Origin: Cytophagales bacterium
Lineage (GTDB): Bacteria; Bacteroidota; Bacteroidia; Cytophagales; Cyclobacteriaceae
Direction of reading: 5' to 3'
NCBI GenBank assembly: GCA_017303795.1
Contig: JAFLBR010000007.1
Coordinates: 124,001-188,000 of the forward strand
DNA length: 64,000 nt
Of this stretch, positions 57,891 to 64,000 are shown piece after piece. Positions within the stretch are counted from its first letter, which is position 1. Each line of letters opens with the position of its first letter. The notes beneath the pieces were generated by a model, which saw nothing but the letters and a program-made list of their open reading frames with translations, was not told the DNA's origin and ran no database searches. A program made the translations under genes and the position numbers.

Positions 57891-57898
57891 TATCTTTG
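57891..57898 (+). promoter_or_regulatory. Candidate -7 element TATCTTTG for the DUF4834-dapF unit
   Basis: TATCTTTG is an exact TAnnTTTG match 29 bases before the ATG at 57927, giving a leader of about 20 bases. A clean -33 box is not visible. Confidence 0.45.
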
Positions 57899-57926
57899 GA
57901 ATAACGTTTATAAAACTAAACGCGAT

Positions 57927-58139
57927 ATGAGATTTCTTATCATTCTGGGGCTTATTGGCTATGTACTATATAAAGTAGGCGGAATATTTTTTCGGGCAGG
58001 TGCTGCTTCACAACAAAGCAAATTTCAGCCACGCAGACCGCAAAACGGAAACGTTAATGTAGATTCGGCTCCCGACAGGCCTGCAAAATCGGGTAAGATA
58101 AAGGGTGGCGAATACGTTGATTACGAAGAAGTGAAATAA
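57927..58139 (+). CDS. DUF4834 family small membrane protein
   Basis: This is a 70-residue protein with an N-terminal membrane helix (RFLIILGLIGYVLYKVGGIFF), a basic middle (QSKFQPRRPQNGN) and a conserved-looking C-terminal KSGKIKGGEYVDYEEVK motif. This layout matches DUF4834, a small Bacteroidota-specific family with unknown function. It lies 57 bases after carB and 23 bases before dapF on the same strand, so it is probably co-transcribed with dapF from the TATCTTTG element upstream. The GGEYVDYEEV end is a useful family marker. I know no experimental role. Confidence 0.8.
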   Translation: MRFLIILGLIGYVLYKVGGIFFRAGAASQQSKFQPRRPQNGNVNVDSAPDRPAKSGKIKGGEYVDYEEVK

Positions 58140-58162
58140 TTCACTTCCATTATCTTCTTATT

Positions 58163-58936
58163 GTGAAAATTCCCTTTACAAAATATCAGGCTACCGGTAA
58201 CGACTTTGTTTTGATTGACAATCGAAACAACAGTTACTTTTTTACAAAAGATCAGATTGAAAAAATCTGCGATCGTAGATTTGGCATTGGTGCCGATGGA
58301 CTAATGTTGATTGAGAAACATCCTACCCTTGATTTTAATTTAGTTTACTATAACAGCGATGGTTCGCAAAGTTTATGTGGCAATGGTAGCCGTGCGGCAG
58401 TGGCGATGGCCGCTACATTAGATTTACTCAAGACTAAAACAACTTTCAATGCGTATGATGGCGCGCACGAAGCTGAGTTACTTCCCAATGGAATTGTACG
58501 ATTAAAAATGAATCCGGTAACGGAAGTAAAACAAACCGGCCCCGATTATTTTATAAATACCGGCTCGCCTCATCATTTGCAATTTGTACCCGATGCCGAT
58601 AAGGTAAATGTTATGGAAGCCGGAAGAAAAATCCGCTACAGCGATACCTACAAGCCAGCGGGTACCAATGTAAACTTCATTCAACTACAGGATAACAATA
58701 CCATTTTTGTGCGCACCTACGAGCGTGGTGTTGAAGACGAAACGTACTCGTGTGGTACCGGTGTAACTGCGGCCGCCCTGGCTGCTTCTTTTCATGGATA
58801 TAAATCGCCCGTTCACATAAAAGTGAAGGGTGGTGAACTGGAGGTAGAGTTTAAAACCGGACAGGCAGGCATGTTTGCAGATATTTATCTCATCGGCCCT
58901 GCCAAAATGGTGTTCGAAGGGGCTCTGGAACTATAA
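58163..58936 (+). CDS. dapF: Diaminopimelate epimerase
   Basis: This 257-residue enzyme interconverts LL- and meso-diaminopimelate for lysine and peptidoglycan synthesis without a cofactor, using two cysteines. The start is GTG 58163 (KIPFTKYQATGNDFVLID, the expected N-terminus). The first catalytic cysteine is in NSDGSQSLCGNGSRAAV (near residue 75), the second in VEDETYSCGTGVTAAAL (near residue 196). IGADGLMLIE and GTNVNFIQLQ are standard. It is intact. No other dap genes are in the window. Confidence 0.95.
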   Translation: MKIPFTKYQATGNDFVLIDNRNNSYFFTKDQIEKICDRRFGIGADGLMLIEKHPTLDFNLVYYNSDGSQSLCGNGSRAAVAMAATLDLLKTKTTFNAYDGAHEAELLPNGIVRLKMNPVTEVKQTGPDYFINTGSPHHLQFVPDADKVNVMEAGRKIRYSDTYKPAGTNVNFIQLQDNNTIFVRTYERGVEDETYSCGTGVTAAALAASFHGYKSPVHIKVKGGELEVEFKTGQAGMFADIYLIGPAKMVFEGALEL

Positions 58937-59036
58937 TTGCACCCCGAAATCCATTAAATTTACGGCCCATTTGGTTGGTTTCTCTTTTTGAACTCCCACT
59001 TCTGAAAGACCCCTGCCTCATGACAACTTACTACAC

Positions 59037-62000
59037 ATGTTAAAACTACTTGCAAAAATTTTTGGCGACAAATCGCAGAAGGACATTAAGCTAATGATGC
59101 CCCTGGTGGAAGCCACAAAGCGTGAAGGCGAAACTTTGCTCTCCATTTCCAATGATCAGCTGCGCGCCAAAACTCAAGAAATCCAAAACACGATTAACAA
59201 TAAACTTAAATCCATTGACGACCAGATAGCAGCCCTGCATGCACGGGTAGCCAATCAACCCGAAATGGATCTGAACGAAAAGGATACCGTATTCAAGGAA
59301 ATAGATAAACTGGAAGTAGATCGTAATAAAGAACTTGAAAAAGTTTTGTTAGAAGTTCTGCCAACAGCTTTTGCCGTTGTCCGCGAAACCGCCCGCAGAT
59401 TTAAAGAAAACGAATTTCTGGAAGTTACCGCTACCGATCACGATCGTACGCTTGCAGCCAAACACCAGAACGTAAAGATTGTTGACGATAAAGCACAATG
59501 GCATCGGCAATGGCTTGCAGCAGGCAACCTGATTACCTGGGATATGCTGCATTACGAAGTACAGATTATTGGTGGTATTGCCCTGCATCAAGGTAAAGTA
59601 TCAGAAATGGCAACGGGTGAAGGAAAGACATTGGTAGCTACTTTCCCGGCATTTTTAAATGCACTTGCCAAACGTGGTGTACACATTGTTACGGTAAACG
59701 ATTACCTCGCCAAACGCGATAGTGAATGGATGGGGCCATTGTTTCAGTTTCATGGTTTGAATGTGGATTGTATCGATAAGCATGAACCAAATTCTACCGA
59801 ACGCAGAAATGCCTATCGTGCAGATATTACGTATGGAACCAACAACGAATTTGGCTTTGATTACCTGCGCGATAACATGGCCCGCGAGCCAGAAGAATTA
59901 GTACAACGCGGCCATCATTACGCCATGGTTGATGAGGTGGATAGTGTGTTGATTGATGAAGCCCGTACGCCTTTGATTATTTCCGGGCCTGTGCCGCGTG
60001 GCGATGAGCACGAGTTTTATGATTTAAAACCACGCATTGCCAAAGTAGTTGAAGCACAGAAAAAATTAGTGAACCAATACCTGAACGATGCCAAGAAACT
60101 TTTGGCCGATGGCCAGGAGAAAGATGGTGGCACCGCATTGTTCCGCGCACACCGCGCCATGCCTAAATACAAACCGTTGATTAAAGTACTCAGCGAAATG
60201 GGTATGAAAAACGTGTTGCAGAAAACGGAGAACTACTACCTGGCCGACAATAAAAAATTAATGCCCGAGGCAGACGCTCCGTTGTACTTCGTAATTGAGG
60301 AAAAGGACAACAGCGTTCAGCTTACCGATAAAGGAACTGATTTGATTACCGGAGAAGGTGAAGACCCAAAATTCTTTATCATGCCGGAGATTGGTATTGA
60401 ACTAAACAAAATCGAAAAAGATCTTTCTATCCCTGCCGATGAAAGACTGAAGCGCAAAGAAGATCTGATTCGCGAGTACACTACCAAATCGCAACGCATC
60501 CATAGTGTAAATCAGTTATTAAAAGCTTACACACTTTTCGAAAAAGATACCGAGTACATCATTGTAGATGGCAAAGTAAAAATTGTAGATGAGCAGACCG
60601 GGCGGGTGTTAGACGGCCGCAGGTATTCCGATGGTTTGCACCAGGCCATTGAAGCCAAAGAAAATGTGAAGGTGGAAGATGCTACCCAAACGTATGCCAC
60701 TATCACACTTCAAAACTACTTCCGCATGTATCATAAACTTGCGGGTATGACGGGTACAGCCGTAACCGAAGCGGGTGAGTTGTGGGACATCTACAAATTA
60801 GATGTGGTAACTATTCCTACCAACAAACCGATGACGCGCAAAGACCAGGAAGATCTGGTTTACAAAACCATGCGCGAAAAATTCAATGCCGTGGTAGAAG
60901 AAATTGTAAGGCTTACACAAGAAGGTCGGCCTGTGCTGGTAGGTACGACTTCCGTGGAAATTTCGGAGTTGGTAAGCCGCATGTTGCAGATTCGTAAAAT
61001 CAAACACCAGGTGTTGAATGCCAAGCAACATCAGCGCGAAGCGGAAATTGTTGCCGAAGCCGGAAAGCCAGGTACTGTAACCATTGCTACCAACATGGCG
61101 GGTCGCGGTACGGATATTAAACTTACTGCAGAATCAAAAGCAGCTGGGGGGTTGGCTATTATTGGTACCGAACGTCACGAATCGCGCAGGGTTGACAGGC
61201 AGTTGCGTGGTCGCGCAGGTCGCCAGGGCGATCCGGGGTCATCGCAGTTTTATGTTTCATTGGAAGATAACCTAATGCGTTTGTTTATGCCGGAGCGCAT
61301 TGCCCGCATTATGGACCGTTTAGGTTTGAAAGAAGGTGAGGTGATTTCACACTCTATGGTAACCAGTTCCATTGAGCGTGCTCAGAAAAAAGTAGAAGAA
61401 AATAACTTCGGTATTCGTAAACGCTTGCTCGAATACGATAACGTAATGAACTCGCAGCGCGAAGTAATATACAAGCGTAGAAGAAATGCATTACATGGCG
61501 AACGGCTGCAATTTGATATTCTTACCATGTTGTATGATACCTGCGATGACATGGTAGCCAGTGGCAAAGCCGGAGAAACTGTAGAGAATTTTAAATTAAA
61601 CATCCTGAGTGTACTCGGATTCGATTTCAATATCACACAAGAAGATTTAGCGAAACAAGATCAGGCAGTTATTACCGATAAACTGTACGATCAGGCACTG
61701 CAACATTACGAACACAAAAACAAAGCTGCAGCCGATCGATCATATCCTATTGTATTGGATGTTTATAAAACCCGCGGTGGTACTTTCAAAGATATTCTGG
61801 TTCCGTTTACCGATGGTATTAAGCAGATTGGAGTATCAGCCGACCTGAAAAAGTGCGTGGATACTCACAATGGCGAGTTGATCAAAGCGATGGAGAAGAT
61901 GATTACGCTTGCTATCATCGATCAAAACTGGAAAGAACACTTGCGCGATATGGATGACTTAAAACAATCCGTGCAAAACGCAGTGTACGAACAAAAAGAT

Positions 62001-62390
62001 CCATTGTTGATTTACAAGTTCGAAGGCTTCGAGGCATTTAAACGATTTATTGCTAAAGTAAACGAAGAAACTATTTCCTTCTTAATGAAGTCCGACATAC
62101 CCGTGCGCGATGCCGATCAGGTACAAGAAGCACGGCAGTTCAGACGCCAGAAATTGAGTGAGAAGAAAGAAGAGTCACGTTCGTTATTGCAAGGAGGCGG
62201 ATCACAATCTGCGGCAACCGATACCCGCCAAACAGAAGAAAAAGTAATGCCTGTTAAATCTGAAAAAGTAGCGGGTAGAAATGATAAGGTAACGGTGCAG
62301 TATCAGGATGGTCGTGTAGAAAAAGATGTGAAGTATAAAAAAGTAGAAGACGATATTAAAGCCGGCAAGTGTATTGTTATTGAAGGCTGA
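59037..62390 (+). CDS. secA: Preprotein translocase ATPase SecA
   Basis: This 1117-residue motor of the Sec pathway is longer than the ~900-residue E. coli protein, as is usual in Bacteroidota. Nucleotide-binding fold 1 has Walker A MATGEGKTLVATFPAF and the DEAD-type box AMVDEVDSVLIDEARTPLIISG. The preprotein cross-linking domain and a long inserted region (residues ~340-440) follow. NBF2 has TNMAGRGTDIKL and RHESRRVDRQLRGRAGRQGDPG. The helical scaffold carries IDQNWKEHLRDMDDLKQSV. The C-terminus ends GKCIVIEG and lacks the cysteine-rich zinc motif that binds SecB in proteobacteria. Confidence 0.97.
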   Translation: MLKLLAKIFGDKSQKDIKLMMPLVEATKREGETLLSISNDQLRAKTQEIQNTINNKLKSIDDQIAALHARVANQPEMDLNEKDTVFKEIDKLEVDRNKELEKVLLEVLPTAFAVVRETARRFKENEFLEVTATDHDRTLAAKHQNVKIVDDKAQWHRQWLAAGNLITWDMLHYEVQIIGGIALHQGKVSEMATGEGKTLVATFPAFLNALAKRGVHIVTVNDYLAKRDSEWMGPLFQFHGLNVDCIDKHEPNSTERRNAYRADITYGTNNEFGFDYLRDNMAREPEELVQRGHHYAMVDEVDSVLIDEARTPLIISGPVPRGDEHEFYDLKPRIAKVVEAQKKLVNQYLNDAKKLLADGQEKDGGTALFRAHRAMPKYKPLIKVLSEMGMKNVLQKTENYYLADNKKLMPEADAPLYFVIEEKDNSVQLTDKGTDLITGEGEDPKFFIMPEIGIELNKIEKDLSIPADERLKRKEDLIREYTTKSQRIHSVNQLLKAYTLFEKDTEYIIVDGKVKIVDEQTGRVLDGRRYSDGLHQAIEAKENVKVEDATQTYATITLQNYFRMYHKLAGMTGTAVTEAGELWDIYKLDVVTIPTNKPMTRKDQEDLVYKTMREKFNAVVEEIVRLTQEGRPVLVGTTSVEISELVSRMLQIRKIKHQVLNAKQHQREAEIVAEAGKPGTVTIATNMAGRGTDIKLTAESKAAGGLAIIGTERHESRRVDRQLRGRAGRQGDPGSSQFYVSLEDNLMRLFMPERIARIMDRLGLKEGEVISHSMVTSSIERAQKKVEENNFGIRKRLLEYDNVMNSQREVIYKRRRNALHGERLQFDILTMLYDTCDDMVASGKAGETVENFKLNILSVLGFDFNITQEDLAKQDQAVITDKLYDQALQHYEHKNKAAADRSYPIVLDVYKTRGGTFKDILVPFTDGIKQIGVSADLKKCVDTHNGELIKAMEKMITLAIIDQNWKEHLRDMDDLKQSVQNAVYEQKDPLLIYKFEGFEAFKRFIAKVNEETISFLMKSDIPVRDADQVQEARQFRRQKLSEKKEESRSLLQGGGSQSAATDTRQTEEKVMPVKSEKVAGRNDKVTVQYQDGRVEKDVKYKKVEDDIKAGKCIVIEG

Positions 62391-62478
62391 TAAGTTGTTT
62401 ACCGATTTTAGAGTACATTAGTCTTTATTATTGAATTGGTTAGATAACTCGTTGCAGGTTGCTTCGTATTTTAAAGCG

Positions 62479-62982
62479 ATGGGAAAGATGTTTAGATTAT
62501 TTTGTTTAGCATTGTTTTGTCACCTGCTGGTAGGTTGTGCCGTACAGAAGACTTCGGATAAACCGTACTACGAAAATCTTGCGGCTCACAGACCAAAAGT
62601 AACTTTGCCTTCTGAAAACACCAGTAAAGACACGGCCAGCCAAACCAAAATAATAGCCGCTGTTACACCTACACATCATGTCAATGCAAAGGTTGATGCC
62701 GTATTGGACAGTATAGATCGGTACAACCAGGTGCGTAAGTTTGTAGATGGTTACACCATTCAAATTTATTCCGGACAGAATCGCGAGCAGGCTATGGAGG
62801 CCAAAAAGAAAATGACGAGCGATCTTCCGGAATACACTGCCAATCTTCAGTATCAGCAACCTAAATTTCGGGTAACGGTTGGGCGTTACTTTACCAAACT
62901 CGAAGCACATCCTGATCTGGTTAAACTTCGCAGCAGCTTTACGGCCGCCATACTTGTTCCTGAAAAAATTCCAGTTCGCTAA
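62479..62982 (+). CDS. SPOR-domain lipoprotein
   Basis: This ~167-residue protein has its start at the ATG at 62479 or 62488, giving a lipoprotein signal FRLFCLALFCHLLVGCAVQ with the lipobox LLVGC; the longer TTG frame from 62431 is unlikely. After a ~75-residue polar linker the C-terminus is a SPOR-like domain: VDGYTIQIYSGQNREQAMEAKKKM, then YTANLQYQQPKFRVTVGRYFT and AAILVPEKI. SPOR domains bind denuded septal peptidoglycan, so the lipoprotein may sit at division sites. It is preceded by secA (88 bases) and followed by galT on the same strand. Confidence 0.85.
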   Translation: MGKMFRLFCLALFCHLLVGCAVQKTSDKPYYENLAAHRPKVTLPSENTSKDTASQTKIIAAVTPTHHVNAKVDAVLDSIDRYNQVRKFVDGYTIQIYSGQNREQAMEAKKKMTSDLPEYTANLQYQQPKFRVTVGRYFTKLEAHPDLVKLRSSFTAAILVPEKIPVR

Positions 62983-63048
62983 CAACAATTAAATTCTGAT
63001 TTAGAAATCTAAAGTTGCCCATGTATCTTACGTGTTTATAATTTCATT

Positions 63049-64000
63049 ATGAACAACGAAGGTAAGTGGGAAAAACGGTGGCACCCTTTGCGGGAAGAAT
63101 GGGTAGTTTATTCCGCTCATCGCAACAATCGTCCATGGCAAGGTGCCGGAAAAGCAACACCTAAACCTGCACCAGATTTCGATGCGACCTGTTATCTCTG
63201 CCCTGGTAACAAGCGAGTACATGGCAGCGCTAATCCTGATTATAAAGATGTTTTCATTTTTGAAAACGACCATCCGGTTGTGGGCATGCAAGCACCTGAT
63301 GTTCCTTCGGTTGATTCGCTTTATAAAAAAGAACCCGCCACGGGCATAGCAAAAGTAGTGTGTTACGATCCGCGGCATAACATCACGCTTTCGCAGATGA
63401 AGCTGCCGGAAATCGTGAAAGTGTTTGAATCGTTTCAGCAAGAGATGATTGCCTTCGAAAAAAATCCCGCCATTCATTCGGTATTAATTTTTGAAAACAA
63501 AGGCGAAGTGGTTGGTGTAAGTAACCCACATCCGCATTGCCAGATTTATGCATTGGATTTTGCGCTAAAGCTGGTTAGTCAGCAGATACGTGTAGCCAAT
63601 GAATACAGGTATGTAAATAATAAAAACATTTTTGAAGACATCATCGCACACGAACAGTATGACAAAAAAAGGATTATTGCTGAGAATGATTTTGCCATTG
63701 CCTTCATTCCTTACTTCGCGCGGTATGCGTATGAAGTAATGATCTTCCCGAAAGGAAATCACCAAACACTTATTTCGTTAAACGAGAAAGAGCTTGCCGG
63801 TTTTACAGCCGTGTTTCACCAAACTGTGCGCAAACTCGACATGAATTTCGAAATGGATTTCCCTTACGTGATGTCGATGATGCAAGCCCCGGTTGATGGT
63901 GGTTCTTATCCAGAGTTCAGAATGCATTGTTGGCTGCAGCCCCCCTATCGCCAACCTGGTTTAATCAAATATTTAGCCGGGCCAGAGATTGGTGCTGGAA
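63049..64000 (+). CDS. galT: Galactose-1-phosphate uridylyltransferase, N-terminal part (cut by window edge)
   Basis: The ATG at 63049 opens a frame that runs to the window end without a stop (~317 residues seen; the family has ~340). It has NEGKWEKRWHPLREEWVVYSAHR, the zinc-site segment TCYLCPGNKRVHG, and VLIFENKGEVVGVSNPHPHCQIY with the catalytic His-Pro-His nucleophile (near residue 162). It later shows RMHCWLQPPYR and KYLAGPEIGAG. It exchanges UMP between UDP-glucose and galactose-1-phosphate in the Leloir pathway. The galE gene earlier in the window would complete the epimerisation step. The gene is intact as far as visible. Confidence 0.94.
   Translation, partial: MNNEGKWEKRWHPLREEWVVYSAHRNNRPWQGAGKATPKPAPDFDATCYLCPGNKRVHGSANPDYKDVFIFENDHPVVGMQAPDVPSVDSLYKKEPATGIAKVVCYDPRHNITLSQMKLPEIVKVFESFQQEMIAFEKNPAIHSVLIFENKGEVVGVSNPHPHCQIYALDFALKLVSQQIRVANEYRYVNNKNIFEDIIAHEQYDKKRIIAENDFAIAFIPYFARYAYEVMIFPKGNHQTLISLNEKELAGFTAVFHQTVRKLDMNFEMDFPYVMSMMQAPVDGGSYPEFRMHCWLQPPYRQPGLIKYLAGPEIGAG

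Overview
The window is a piece of chromosome from a member of the Bacteroidota, most likely a Cytophagales-type organism. The supports are TAnnTTTG promoter elements, a TonB receptor and a DUF5686 protein that both carry carboxypeptidase-like plug domains, a DUF4834 protein, a carbamoyl-phosphate synthase large chain without the C-terminal allosteric domain, and heavy use of ATGA/TAATG start-stop overlaps. No species is claimed. Most genes are housekeeping. No rRNA, tRNA, CRISPR array, transposase or phage gene was recognised.

Layout. 1-3.2 kb, mostly minus strand: a methionine-aminotransferase-like gene cut by the window edge, a HicBA toxin-antitoxin pair, def, a frameshifted secreted-protein gene, ruvX and a hemerythrin-domain protein. 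3.3-8 kb, plus strand: a C-terminal processing protease, an orphan gene, homogentisate dioxygenase, a duplicated-domain secreted protein and a thioesterase. 8-12 kb, minus strand: purN, a UbiA prenyltransferase, and a TonB receptor under a TPP riboswitch (probable thiamine uptake). 12-18 kb: a biotin carrier protein, a TRIC channel, and a pyrH-frr operon with a type VI tube (TssD/Hcp)-like gene between them, then lgt. 18-29 kb, minus strand: a SUMF1-fold protein with an ECF sigma/anti-sigma pair, selD and mnmH (tRNA selenouridine), a DUF5686 outer-membrane protein, and an operon of ECF sigma, zinc anti-sigma, gmk, toxin-antitoxin and nadD.

29-35 kb: two glycosyltransferase-type genes, a sigma factor with a composite anti-sigma/TonB protein, and an amino-acid permease ending in a clear terminator. 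35-45 kb is a long, tightly packed minus-strand cluster for surface polysaccharide: two NDP-sugar epimerases, a nucleotide-sugar dehydrogenase, rfbA, rfbC, rfbB and a WecA-like initiating transferase. It continues into pheS, a sugar aminotransferase, a 3-hydroxyacyl-CoA dehydrogenase and a Rieske-like lipoprotein. 45-51 kb is the cytochrome c maturation cluster ccmB-C-D / ccmE-F, interrupted by an inverted ankyrin gene. 51-64 kb: a serine hydrolase, a cold-shock protein, a HigBA pair, a GMC oxidoreductase, carB, dapF, secA, a SPOR lipoprotein and the start of galT.

Themes. Three toxin-antitoxin modules occur in 53 kb, and two of them are translationally coupled to a downstream metabolic gene. 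Several housekeeping operons carry unexpected inserts: TssD-like in pyrH-frr, ankyrin in ccm, and pheS in the polysaccharide cluster. The thiamine-receptor leader contains two well-formed hairpins between the aptamer and the start codon. These are the most promising points for follow-up; no clearly new multi-gene system was found.
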